A stretch of 64,000 bases of DNA from Lachancea kluyveri NRRL Y-12651. Lineage: Eukaryota > Ascomycota > Saccharomycetes > Saccharomycetales > Saccharomycetaceae. Both the position numbers and the translations under genes were made by a program. Shown here in pieces: positions 40,290 through 49,357 of the stretch (position 1 is the stretch's first letter; the number at the start of each line of letters is the position of its first letter). Where the stretch lies: contig CM000689.1 of assembly GCA_000149225.2 (NCBI GenBank), positions 248,001-312,000 of the forward strand. Reading direction: 5' to 3'. Below the pieces are notes generated by a model, which saw nothing but the letters and a program-made list of their open reading frames with translations, did not search any database and was not told where the DNA came from.

Positions 40290-42383
40290 ATGCGGCTTCT
40301 GTTTGAAACACAACTTTTACTCTGGACTTTGCTTACGCCGTTTGCAAACGGCTTGTTGACGGTGGATTCCACACTAGCCTCTGCGTGCATATACTACGAA
40401 AAGAGCTTTGACTGGGGCTGTGGATCTCACACCAACGATGTGGGGCCCTATGCGTGCCGTTGTGGCAACATCAACTGGCTCGGCACGATCGCCAACTGCA
40501 TCTACGAAAACTCCAACAGCACAAGACTCATCAACCATGCGCTCAAGCACACGGCGATCCGCTGCCTGCAGAAGGGTGGGTTTAACTACACTCTAAAGGA
40601 CATGCAAACATTTTACCAAAATGGGTCGCACCACCTGCGGGACCCAACCGGCGACGATAAGCATACGCAGGTATACACCACACTGAGAGTCAACCAGACC
40701 GAGTTTGACTGGTACCACAAAAAGGCCAAGGACTTTACGCTCTCGGTGCAGCGTAGCCAGTGGTTTGGATGGGGACTAGTGTTCTACTGGGCCACGGTCA
40801 TTGCCATTACCACCGCACTCAACTTCAATAAACGAGTTGTCGGCGCCAAACGAAACAGCAACTGGATCAAAAGACAAATTGTGCTTCCGTCGGTGTTCAA
40901 GCAGTTTCACCAGCGAGTCTACCTCTGTTGGAACTTTATCCCGCTAGAGCTATGCACCCGGCTGGAGGCGCTGGTTGTGTGTGCGTTTGTGGTGCAGGTT
41001 GTGGTGTCGCTTTGCGTGGGCTACAACCAGGTGAGCGCGCCACACCCGTATTTTACCAGCAGGCTTTTAGTCAACCTGGACCTGGTCAGCTACCGTGCAA
41101 ACATGATGTGCATCGCGCTATTCCCCGTGATCTTTCTCTTTGGGATCCGTAACAACCCGTTTGTGCCCTTGACAGGCATGTCGTTCTCCACTTTCAACTT
41201 CTACCACAAGTGGTGTGCGTACGTCTGTGTGGCACTCGCTTTCATCCACGCCATCTGTCGCACCATCTGGGCCATCCACGAAGACGGCTATGCCAGTTGG
41301 TATGCAAACACGTACTGGAAATGGGGTATCAGCGCGTGCACCCTGGCGTTTGTACTAATATCCCACAGCAACAAGTACATCAGAGACGCTATGTACGAGT
41401 TTTTCCTGATGCTTCACAAGGTTATGAGCGTACTCTTTATTGTGTGCATGCACTACCATTGCAAGGACTTTGGATGGCAGGGGTGGATCTGGTCCATGGC
41501 AGGTATCCTGTGCTTTGACAGGTTCATGAGGCTGTTGAGAATACTCTTGAGCGGCGGCCTCCAGACGGCCACGCTGATCAACTGCGACCAGGGCGTCGTC
41601 AAGATGATTATTAGAAAGCCGAGGTTTTTCAAGTACTACCCAGGCTCCTTTGCCTTTTTCTACTTTCTCGACCTGCGCGGCCGTGTGCATGCGCCCTGGC
41701 AATCGCACCCGTTCACCATCCTGAACACGCCATCGCATGAGGAGCGTGGAAGCGGTGACAAGCTGGTCGTCTACTTCAAAGTCAAAAAGGGAATCACCAG
41801 GCGTTTACTGGACAAGCTCGAGTGGTCTGGCAGAAATTCTGTGCAGTGCAAAGTCCTCATCGAGGGACCTTATGGGAACACCCTGGCGCAGATTTCTCCA
41901 AAGGCAAACCGCAAGTTTGTGGGCGTCTCTGCCGGCGTGGGTGTCGGTGCCGTATACCCGCATTTTGTCAAGCTCTTGGAGGACCAAAAAACCGACATCT
42001 GCCACTCGTTCTACTGGGTGATCAACAACCTGTCCTATGTGGCGTGGTTTTCCTCGGAGCTATATTGGCTGCAATCTCACAACTGCAGCGTCAAGGTTAT
42101 CTACACCGGTTCCAGGAAGCTCGAGGACTCGTTTCCGATAGCTGCTGACGACAACGACCACATGCTTAAGACAGTGGATGTGGAGAAGCTGTACGGGCGC
42201 CCAGGGCTGATGGAGCTGGTCTACACGGAGGTGGCCTCCTGCAACCTGCGGTCCACGGATGTGACTTTTATCAGCTGCGGGCCGTCAGAGTTCAACGACA
42301 AGTTTAGGCACACTGTGAGAAACTGTATCACAAAGAACCTAAAGATTGACGTGGATCTGGAGGAGGAGTCTTTTTCCTGGTAA
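40290..42383 (+). CDS. Ferric/cupric reductase, FRE family
   Basis: Plasma-membrane flavocytochrome b that passes electrons from NADPH to extracellular Fe3+ or Cu2+. 697 residues, the usual length. Signal peptide MRLLFETQLLLWTLLTPFANG; a Cys-rich lumenal segment (CIYYEKSFDWGCGS, YACRCGNINW, typical of Fre1-6); then a ferric-reductase membrane domain with haem-ligand histidines in FYHKWCAYVCVALAFIHAICR and LHKVMSVLFIVCMHYHCKDF. FAD motif HPFTIL (His473); NADPH-binding GVSAGVGVGAVYPHF; C-terminal FISCGPSEFNDKFR. Which FRE paralogue it matches cannot be decided. It sits with the yapsin between POL2 and ORC5, an arrangement not found in S. cerevisiae. Confidence 0.94.
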   Translation: MRLLFETQLLLWTLLTPFANGLLTVDSTLASACIYYEKSFDWGCGSHTNDVGPYACRCGNINWLGTIANCIYENSNSTRLINHALKHTAIRCLQKGGFNYTLKDMQTFYQNGSHHLRDPTGDDKHTQVYTTLRVNQTEFDWYHKKAKDFTLSVQRSQWFGWGLVFYWATVIAITTALNFNKRVVGAKRNSNWIKRQIVLPSVFKQFHQRVYLCWNFIPLELCTRLEALVVCAFVVQVVVSLCVGYNQVSAPHPYFTSRLLVNLDLVSYRANMMCIALFPVIFLFGIRNNPFVPLTGMSFSTFNFYHKWCAYVCVALAFIHAICRTIWAIHEDGYASWYANTYWKWGISACTLAFVLISHSNKYIRDAMYEFFLMLHKVMSVLFIVCMHYHCKDFGWQGWIWSMAGILCFDRFMRLLRILLSGGLQTATLINCDQGVVKMIIRKPRFFKYYPGSFAFFYFLDLRGRVHAPWQSHPFTILNTPSHEERGSGDKLVVYFKVKKGITRRLLDKLEWSGRNSVQCKVLIEGPYGNTLAQISPKANRKFVGVSAGVGVGAVYPHFVKLLEDQKTDICHSFYWVINNLSYVAWFSSELYWLQSHNCSVKVIYTGSRKLEDSFPIAADDNDHMLKTVDVEKLYGRPGLMELVYTEVASCNLRSTDVTFISCGPSEFNDKFRHTVRNCITKNLKIDVDLEEESFSW

Positions 42384-42984
42384 ATCGGTGGGCAACAATG
42401 CCTGTTTCCGAGCATAGGCATTTTCGGGCGTGTATGTATGTATAAATATGCACTTGACTTTAAAGAGGTTTAATCGTTATAAAAAGAAAAATGGCACCAT
42501 GCACACCTGTCTGTACGTGGGCTCACGTTGTTATCAGTCTCCACACTGTGGCGGGCGTAGAACGACCGGTTCAGACTACAATTCGCAAAGATGGCGCACA
42601 ACGCATATTTGCTGTTGGAAAGAATACCTTAATGTGATTAGTCACGTCGCCTGATACTTGCCGTTCCGTCAGCGCAATTAGTTGCTTCCTCAAAAAAATA
42701 AAGCTCGAATTTCGTACTGCATCTCTTGCTTTAACGTGCGGCTCCTCAGACTTGCCTTTTCTGTCACCTCTCACCTCCAATCCACCTGCAGTGCGGATCT
42801 GCTGGTCTGCCGCTCGAAAAGGTGTCAACAAACAAGCCTTCATTTCTCATTTGATACGTCTGAATTGTGTACGTTTTTTTTGTTTTTTTTTTTTGTTTTT
42901 TTTTTTTCTCTTCGAAACTCGCCCGTATGTAAAGTTCAACTTTGAGAGATTACAACAGCAGAGCTGCATTCTACCCGTCGCCCA
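42384..42984. promoter_or_regulatory. Intergenic reductase-ORC5
   Basis: 601 bp; a T-rich tract with interspersed G (about 42872-42910) precedes ORC5. No MCB ACGCGT seen and no gene recognised. Confidence 0.4.
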
Positions 42985-44439
42985 ATGAATGTACACAGAC
43001 CGCATGTAAAGCACAGGGATTACCAGCTGGACTTTTTGGCAGCCTTCGTTTCGGCGTGCCCGGAGTTCTCGCTGCAGAACATGGTGGTTCATGGCTACAA
43101 GAGCACCGGCAAGACGCATACGCTGCGCGAGTACTTTCGCGTGAACCCGCAGATCCTGAACTGCTGGCTCGAGCCCATCGAGCTGGTTACATGGAAGCCG
43201 TTTTTGCAGCATATTGCAAGAACCGTGTCGCAGACGCTGAAGACAGCGTTCCCCGGGATCCGCTGCGAGGACCAGGATGCGCTGGAGGCAGAGGACTTTT
43301 ACCTGCTGGCCAAGTTTCTGCACAATACGCTGAGCAACTACGACAGTCTGTCACAGGCTACCAGTCTTTTCATCGTGCTGGATGGCTTCGACAAGCTGCA
43401 AGAGCTGGACTCCGAGCTGCTGCCCAAGTTTATCAAGCTGAGCGAAATGTTGCCTGTGGGCCTAAAGGTGCAGATCAAGTTTATCCACGTGATAAACGAC
43501 ACAACGTTTGTGGAACGGTACAGCACGTATGATATTCCCACAGTGGTGTTTTCCCGGTACACGCTGGAAGAGATTACAGACATACTGCTGGGTGCCAAGA
43601 CGCGAGAACTGGTGGAGAACAAGAATCTGGTGGAAAGGGTGGGCAGTTTCGGCGCTCCGGATCCAGAGCGGGCGTGCCGTGAAATTGTTGAAGACTACGT
43701 CAAACTAGTGGTGCAAACGTTCCACTCGTACACCGGTAACGACATTGTCGCACTGGTTGACATGCTCGAGCTTAAGTGGGATACGTATGTCGAGTCTGTC
43801 ACGCCAGAGAATATGAACGACACACTGGCACTGTACAGAAGCAACTTGCAGCTGTTTAGAACCACCGGCGACACACTAACGGGTGAGGACGAAGAAGAAG
43901 GGTGCACGCAGCAGCAGCAGCAGCAGCAGCACGGCGCCAAAACAGGTCAGCATGCCACCACGGCGTACGAGCTGTCAACCCTGTCCAAGTACCTGTTGAT
44001 TTCCGCATATCTGTGTTCGTACCTGGAGCCGCGCTACGACAGCAAGATGTTTTCCAAAAAGTCTCACCTGCGTGCAGGCAGGTCTTCTTACGGGCGCCGT
44101 AGCAAGATGGAAACCAACCCTAGATACCTGCAGCCGTCACTCTTTCAGGTGGAGAGGATGCTGGCAATCTTTCAAGCCATTTTTCCTCTGGACGTCGAGG
44201 AGCCCTCGAACGTTGCACTTCTGAAGCACAGGCCGGCGGTACGTGCAAACGTTGAAGTTTTTGAAAACCTGGCAGAGCTGAACACACTGAACCTGATCAC
44301 CACCGCAGGCAGCAAAAACGTCGACTACCTAAACTACAAGGTCAAGTGGAAGGTGAACGTACCGTGGGAAATCATGACCGAGATCGCAGCCACTGTGGGT
44401 TTCGACATTGCAGAGTATTTCACTGGGCTCCATGAGTGA
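42985..44439 (+). CDS. ORC5: Origin recognition complex subunit ORC5
   Basis: AAA+ ATP-binding subunit of ORC, which marks replication origins. 484 residues (S. cerevisiae 479). N-terminal RDYQLDFLAAF; Walker A GYKSTGKTHTL at about residues 34-44; Walker B-like SLFIVLDGFDKLQEL. A local CAG run encodes seven glutamines at about residue 310. The C-terminal winged-helix region contains DSKMFSKKSHLRAGRSS and PSLFQVERMLAIFQAIF. It follows POL2 in S. cerevisiae; here the yapsin and reductase genes lie between. Confidence 0.95.
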   Translation: MNVHRPHVKHRDYQLDFLAAFVSACPEFSLQNMVVHGYKSTGKTHTLREYFRVNPQILNCWLEPIELVTWKPFLQHIARTVSQTLKTAFPGIRCEDQDALEAEDFYLLAKFLHNTLSNYDSLSQATSLFIVLDGFDKLQELDSELLPKFIKLSEMLPVGLKVQIKFIHVINDTTFVERYSTYDIPTVVFSRYTLEEITDILLGAKTRELVENKNLVERVGSFGAPDPERACREIVEDYVKLVVQTFHSYTGNDIVALVDMLELKWDTYVESVTPENMNDTLALYRSNLQLFRTTGDTLTGEDEEEGCTQQQQQQQHGAKTGQHATTAYELSTLSKYLLISAYLCSYLEPRYDSKMFSKKSHLRAGRSSYGRRSKMETNPRYLQPSLFQVERMLAIFQAIFPLDVEEPSNVALLKHRPAVRANVEVFENLAELNTLNLITTAGSKNVDYLNYKVKWKVNVPWEIMTEIAATVGFDIAEYFTGLHE

Positions 44440-44781
44440 GGGCTATGTGGCTGCTGTTGTGTATGTAAGCGTGTAGTTTTGCACTTGTGCTGTACAGGGT
44501 TCTGGGATACGTGGGCCGAAGGACCTGGCAAGCAATCTTTTCTTGCATGCCGGGTTGGTGGAGGTGGGATGTGCGGTGTGTGTGCCGAGATATGATGTGC
44601 TGATCTCATTATCATCGCCATTGCAACTTCAACTGCAACTGCAACTGCAACTGCCACCACTGTGACCCCTGTGACCCCTGTGACCCCTGTGACCACCAAT
44701 ATGCCGTCGTGATTCAGGGCCTGTGTCTGCATCTGCATCGTGCCCGTTACATATCTGTATATCATTTAATACGTATAGTAT
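44440..44781. promoter_or_regulatory. Intergenic ORC5-LIN1 with two short tandem repeats
   Basis: Contains a (TGCAAC)n-like hexamer array (about 44620-44655) immediately followed by a 9-bp array of TGTGACCCC, four units (about 44661-44694). No gene seen. Confidence 0.6.
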
Positions 44782-46125
44782 ATGTACCGGATAAATCGCC
44801 CGCGTCACATGCCATCCACTCATCGACACTTGCAATCGACATCAAAAGCTGTAGCGATGGATGCATACAGATTCGATCCCGTCAACCCGCTAAGGCTGAC
44901 CAAGCGTGCTGGGGTTGCTAGTAGGAAAGCCAAAACGCACGGTTATAGTGACGAGGGCCACGGCAATGGCAGTGACAATGACAATGGCAATGATAGTGCA
45001 GTGGAAGAACAAGGCTTCCAGGCCAGGTCGAGGTATGCAAACAAGAGGAAGAAGGTGGAGGTTCTTGCAGATGTCTACGGTTCAGACTCCTCTGATGAGG
45101 ATACGGATGCGGAGGAAGCAGGGACGGACCGCCATTCACCCAGCACGACACATGCGCATGGTGCTGGTGCTGGTGCTGGTGCCGATGGTGTTGACGACGA
45201 CGACGACGACGACGACAATGACATGTTTGCCTCAGACGGGGACAATGTGGAGAAGGAGTCCTCCAGCCACCGCGAAGAGGGCAGTGGGCTAAAGCAGAAG
45301 CTACATGTGGAGCTCATGGACATGGAAACGTTTAATGCGGAGAATCTCGGCGAAGAACCATCTGCAAGCACAGAGGAGCACGACGATAACGTCAGGATCG
45401 AAGCATTCGACTTGGAAGAGGAAACGAAAGCTGGCGTGTTTGACAAGGATGGAAACTACATCAAAATGAGGGACACGGCCGAGGACGAAGCGCAGTCTCA
45501 GGACCAGTGGATGGACGACTACACCAGCAGTGATGCCATCAGACAGGCCCAGCTGGCCAAACAGAAAAGAGAGGCCACGCGTGAGGAACAGAGGCTGAAG
45601 AACAGAGAGAACAAAAGGGCCTACACCGCTGAAGAAGCGCTTGTGCGGCTTTCGTTCCTTGTGGATACCGGGGAAACAGTGCTCGGCACCCTGGGCAGGT
45701 TCAACAAATACCGCAGCGAATACGTAAATCAGCAGAAAAGGGCCCGGAAAGACGGCAGCAGTGTGCCCAGTGGCCTGGACTCCAAACTGAAGTACACCGC
45801 CACCGCGATCGCGCTTGCAACCGAGCTGGTCGAGATCCTGGAACAGAAAGGCATCGCGGACGTGTACGACCTGACACGCGAACGCATACACGCGCTGATC
45901 GCAGAGGAGTCTCTCTCGCACAGCGGCGGCGTGGACAACTACCAGGCCAAGGTATGGAGCTTCAAATGGCTTCATTCGGCAGAGTCTATTAACGAATTCT
46001 ATACAAACTACGAAATGCAGTACTGGAAGCAAACCTACTTCAACGACGGCGTCGTGGTAAAGTACAAGGACGACCACGACGACGAGGAAAACTGGCTCCA
46101 CGTCAGGTGCGTCGGCTTCATGTGA
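44782..46125 (+). CDS. LIN1: U5 snRNP-associated GYF protein LIN1
   Basis: Homologue of human CD2BP2/U5-52K, which associates with U5 snRNP and links to Prp8 and Irr1 in yeast. The frame opens at ATG 44782 (447 residues). Met26 at 44857 (MDAYRFDPVNPLRLTKRAG) looks the more natural start and would give 422 residues; the extra 25 residues are basic and unlike the family. An Asp/Glu-rich N-terminal half is followed by FDLEEETKAGVFDKDGNYI in two pieces and QDQWMDDYTSSDAIRQ, both hallmarks of the family. The C-terminal GYF domain is somewhat degenerate (WSFKWLHSAESINEFYTNYEMQYW in adjoining segments). The stop is only 33 bp from the LTO1 stop. Confidence 0.9.
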   Translation: MYRINRPRHMPSTHRHLQSTSKAVAMDAYRFDPVNPLRLTKRAGVASRKAKTHGYSDEGHGNGSDNDNGNDSAVEEQGFQARSRYANKRKKVEVLADVYGSDSSDEDTDAEEAGTDRHSPSTTHAHGAGAGAGADGVDDDDDDDDNDMFASDGDNVEKESSSHREEGSGLKQKLHVELMDMETFNAENLGEEPSASTEEHDDNVRIEAFDLEEETKAGVFDKDGNYIKMRDTAEDEAQSQDQWMDDYTSSDAIRQAQLAKQKREATREEQRLKNRENKRAYTAEEALVRLSFLVDTGETVLGTLGRFNKYRSEYVNQQKRARKDGSSVPSGLDSKLKYTATAIALATELVEILEQKGIADVYDLTRERIHALIAEESLSHSGGVDNYQAKVWSFKWLHSAESINEFYTNYEMQYWKQTYFNDGVVVKYKDDHDDEENWLHVRCVGFM

Positions 46126-46158
46126 GGCCTGGGCCCAGGGTCGCAAACACACCCTGGC

Positions 46159-46656
46159 TCACCACAGCTGGGCCTGCGTCCGGACAGCCAGGTCCGAAGC
46201 TCCCGTGTCTGCGTCTTCGACATAGCCCTGCAGCTCGCCCGCCACGATCCTAGACACCTGCTCAACCTTTTCAAATGTCAGTGCATCGGTTTTGCTGCGG
46301 CGGGCATCCTGCGACTGCTTGCGCAGTAGCGTCAGTACCAGCCTGAACTTGTTCCTCAGCCTGACCATGGACCTTTCGTACGCGGCCACGTTTGTCTCGT
46401 CGTTGTCCGTTGGCACGCTGTCGATTATTCGCTTGACAGCGTCCACGTTCTTTTGCAGTGCAGCGTCGGTGGTCCTGGACTCCAGCACCTCACAGATGCC
46501 CCTGATTTGGCCCAGCAGAGCATAGCGCTGGAACCCGACTTGCAAGCCGTACTGTTTGCCCTCTAGATAGTTGTCACGCAGGTTTGCCTCCCTGCCCTCC
46601 TGGTATCCCTCCTGGTAGAACTTCTCTTCTAGGTTCAGCACCTCGTCAAAGTCCAT
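46159..46656 (-). CDS. LTO1: Rli1 Fe-S maturation adaptor LTO1
   Basis: Partner of Yae1 that brings the cytosolic iron-sulfur machinery to Rli1/ABCE1, and so supports ribosome function. The ATG at 46656 (MDFDEVLNLEEKFYQEGYQEG) gives 165 residues; the frame continues 11 codons upstream. The glycine-spaced motif of the family is clear in EGYQEGREANLRDNYLEGKQ and QYGLQVGFQRYALLGQ. The last residue is tryptophan (RTQAQLW), as in Lto1, where the C-terminal Trp is recognised by the CIA targeting complex. Neighbour order ORC5-LTO1-ATX1 matches S. cerevisiae except for LIN1. Confidence 0.92.
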   Translation of the reverse strand: MDFDEVLNLEEKFYQEGYQEGREANLRDNYLEGKQYGLQVGFQRYALLGQIRGICEVLESRTTDAALQKNVDAVKRIIDSVPTDNDETNVAAYERSMVRLRNKFRLVLTLLRKQSQDARRSKTDALTFEKVEQVSRIVAGELQGYVEDADTGASDLAVRTQAQLW

Positions 46657-46977
46657 ATTTGTTTGGGAGTGGTGACAGGAAACATACATACACGCTTATC
46701 CACAACAAGTCTTGATTTGTCATGTGTGGGCATCGACTTTTTTCGACACCCAAAAGCGTGGACCGCCTTTTGTTTAGTCGTGAATTATGATGTACATGAT
46801 GTCTGGCGAGGGTAAGGAGTCAAGCAAGGGCCAAGGGCCAGGGGCCAGGGGCCACGGGCCACAGGCCTGGGCAGCAGAGAACATGGTGTGCACCACATCT
46901 CCCTTTGCAGATGTTTCTCATACGCACTGATGTGCGTCTTTTAAAGGTTATATCGCAACATAGTATACGTTCTCTAC
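46657..46977. promoter_or_regulatory. LTO1 promoter / ATX1 3' flank with G-rich repeat
   Basis: 321 bp containing a GGGCC-rich imperfect repeat (46828-46870). No other element or gene seen. Confidence 0.5.
46828..46870 (+). repeat. G-rich imperfect heptamer repeat
   Basis: Six GGG/GGGG runs on the plus strand separated by CCA-type spacers (GGGCCAA, GGGCCAG, GGGCCAG, GGGCCAC, GGGCCAC). The spacing satisfies the usual pattern for a possible G-quadruplex, although the intervening CC could instead pair with G. Confidence 0.8.
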
Positions 46978-47199
46978 TTACAGTTGTTGGCCGCTCTTGA
47001 CCTCTTTGCCAGTCTTTTTGATCTTTTCTAGAATCTGCTCGTAAGGGAGTACGGTGTAGACATCAACGCTTTGCTTTTCAAGGGAGATGTCGACCTTGGA
47101 GACGTCTGGTTGTAGCCTGGTCAGAACTTTGTTTACGGCGTTTGAGCAGCCCTGGCAGGACATGACGACGTTGAATTGGTAGTGGTTTGGGGAAGACAT
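46978..47199 (-). CDS. ATX1: Copper metallochaperone ATX1
   Basis: Cytosolic Cu(I) carrier that delivers copper to the Golgi pump Ccc2, and through it to multicopper oxidases of iron uptake. From the ATG at 47199 (MSSPNHYQFNVVMSCQGCSN) it is exactly 73 residues, the length of S. cerevisiae Atx1. It carries the MxCxxC metal site (MSCQGC). The C-terminal EKIKKTGKEVKSGQQL supplies the conserved lysines that contact Ccc2. The open frame upstream to 47259 is leader sequence. Confidence 0.96.
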   Translation of the reverse strand: MSSPNHYQFNVVMSCQGCSNAVNKVLTRLQPDVSKVDISLEKQSVDVYTVLPYEQILEKIKKTGKEVKSGQQL

Positions 47200-47592
47200 T
47201 GTGTGTGCTGGTTGGTGGATGCGGTCTATACTAGTTGAGTTCCCTGTGGGAAAAGTCACGCAGCTTGCAACACTCCTTTTCCACAGAACTCTATGGTGTA
47301 TGTGTGTATGTAGTTACAGGTTTGCGGGAAACGCACCTCCCTCTCTCCGGCCGGCCCGTTGCGGCAGAAACCCACAGCGGGAGCGGGCGTGGCAGCTGAG
47401 CTGAGCTGAGCTGAGCTGAAGTGAGGCGGTCCGGGTAAACCACGAGTCTGGGCACCGGATGGTCCGCGAGTAGATGGGCAGGGGAGCATGTCGTTACGAG
47501 AAGAAGGGTTTCGAAGAAGGTTCTCGAAGAAGGGTTTCGGGCGTATATACAACTACAAAGTTACTTGAAAGCTGGGTTGGCAGCTGCTAGCT
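47200..47592. promoter_or_regulatory. ATX1 promoter and 3' flank of the P450
   Basis: 393 bp containing a GAGCT pentanucleotide array (about 47394-47420, five units) and a direct repeat of GAAGAAGGGTTTCG (about 47504-47539, with a variant copy between). No gene seen. Confidence 0.5.
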
Positions 47593-49357
47593 TCACTTGT
47601 GGAATTTGTCGAGCTTGCCCAGCTTGCTGAACCGCAGCCAGCACTCTTCGAAAAGCGGGTTGGTGACATAAGAGTCGGCCATCGACATCAGGTCCACGTC
47701 GGTGAGTTGGCGGGCGTCGCTGTGCTTGGGACTTGTGGAAAGCCAAGAACCGCCCATTCTGACGTCGCAGTCGCGCTGGGCTATAGTGCCACACCATTCC
47801 GGGCTGATCTCGGTGGAAAACTCGGAATACACGGCCGCCACACATAGCTTCACCTCGAGCGCAACCAAGTGCATTCCAATGCACATGCGGTTGCCCTGTC
47901 CGAAAGTGAAAATGCTGTTATTCATCGTCCTGATGCGCAGCCCGTACTCTTCCTGGCTTTCATCATCCTGCTGTAACCAACGCTGTGGCCTGAATCTGTC
48001 CGGGGCATCGCCAAAGACTGGTGAATGGTGCATGCACCAGGGCTGGCCCGACACCACGGTCCCAGCGGGTATGGCACGCTTCCTTCCATCCAGTGAGACG
48101 CTCAAAGTTTCGCCGGGAGGCACAAATCTGGGCTCGCTGCCAGGGATTGCTGCATGTAGTCTGAAGGCCTCCTGCACTACGGCGCAAAGCATAGGCAGAT
48201 GTTCCAGGCTGTTAAAGTCGGGTTTGTCCTTAGTCTCCTCTCTCAGCACTGCCTGCCAGTGGCGGTTGCATGGCCTCGACAGCTCCCAGAATATGTAGGT
48301 TAGGGTGGTTCCGGTGGTTTCGTGGCCGGCAATGGCGTGGTCAGCAATCTCGCTGGCCATGGCATCAATCTTTTCGCGTGTAATGTCGTGTGTGGAACCA
48401 CCAGTGTCGCCTCCAGTGTCGCCTCCAGTGTCGCCTTCAGTGTCGCCTCCAGCGCCATCCCCGGCCTCCAAGGGCTTGGCCTGGTTGTGCACCAGCTCCT
48501 CAAACATGGTCGAGATTACGTTTTTCACCCGATGGCTGCCGTCGACGCGCTTGCCCTGTACAAGACACTCCAGCGCCTGTGCAAAACTCTTGTAAACCCA
48601 GTCTTCCACATTGCTCACACACTTTTCCAACCCGGAAAGACGAGCTACAGGGGCCCAGAGACTGGGTAGCATGGTGGTGTAAAACGTCATGGACCCCATG
48701 TCTCTGAATTCGTGGAGGATGCTCCGCTCAACCTCCAGCGAGTCGCTTGTATGCGACAGCTCGCCAACAAGATCCGTCGCAAACTTGCTGCCGTACACAA
48801 ACCCTGAAACAACGTCCATGGCCATTGCTCTGAAAAGGGAGTAAACGTCAATGTCCTTGCCGTCCCCCGGCCTCACGGATTCGGTCCATTGCGGCGCGGA
48901 CTTTTGCCTGGACAAAATCTTGCGAGGAGAGCACCGCGCTCTTGGAGTACACTCTCTGTAGCGGGCGTCTTTTCAGAAGGTGCGCTTTTGAGTCGCCAGT
49001 ACTGAACATGTTTCTTTGGCCATAGTCTGCAAACTGCGAGTAGAACCCGGTGACGGTTTTTGACTTTGTGATGTATTCTTTGGGATAGTTGTTGAGGTAG
49101 ACCATTTTGATCAGCTCAGGCGAGTTTACCGAGACTTCTCCCGGGCCTATCATCACCACCGAGCCGTACTTGGCGTGTAACCTCTGCAGCACGCCGTTGC
49201 GTCTTCCTCTGCGCGCGTCATTCAGGATGAAAAACGAAGACAGTTTGTAGTGCCAAGGGCCTGGGATGTTTTGTTTGATTAGCTTGTTCAAAAACAAAGG
49301 GTGGAACACGTAGTTATAGAACAAGAAGAGTAGCGGAGGCAACAGTATAAAAAGCAT
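47593..49357 (-). pseudogene. DIT2/CYP56-like cytochrome P450 with one frame break
   Basis: Reads as a single P450 gene split across two overlapping frames. Frame one (49357-48848) has the membrane anchor MLFILLPPLLFLFYNYVFHP, NIPGPWHYKL and the N-terminal domain. Frame two (ending at 47593) has DVYSLFRAMAMDVVSGFVYG, helix I AGHETTGTT, the K-helix EAFRLH and the haem loop FGQGNRMCIG (coding bases about 47877-47915). The frames join cleanly if one G is absent from a G5 run (plus strand C5, 48864-48868), so there is a single +1 break. The rest of the frame is conserved. It could be a young pseudogene, a strain polymorphism or a sequencing error. S. cerevisiae Dit2 makes the dityrosine of spore walls; no DIT1 partner is next to it. 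A GDTG repeat lies before helix I. Confidence 0.8.
48405..48456 (-). repeat. 12-bp repeat encoding GDTG in the P450
   Basis: About four in-frame 12-bp units (CCAGTGTCGCCT on the plus strand) giving GGDTEGDTGGDTGGDTGG, just upstream of helix I. The insertion adds to a gene already about 90 residues longer than S. cerevisiae DIT2 (489). Confidence 0.8.
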
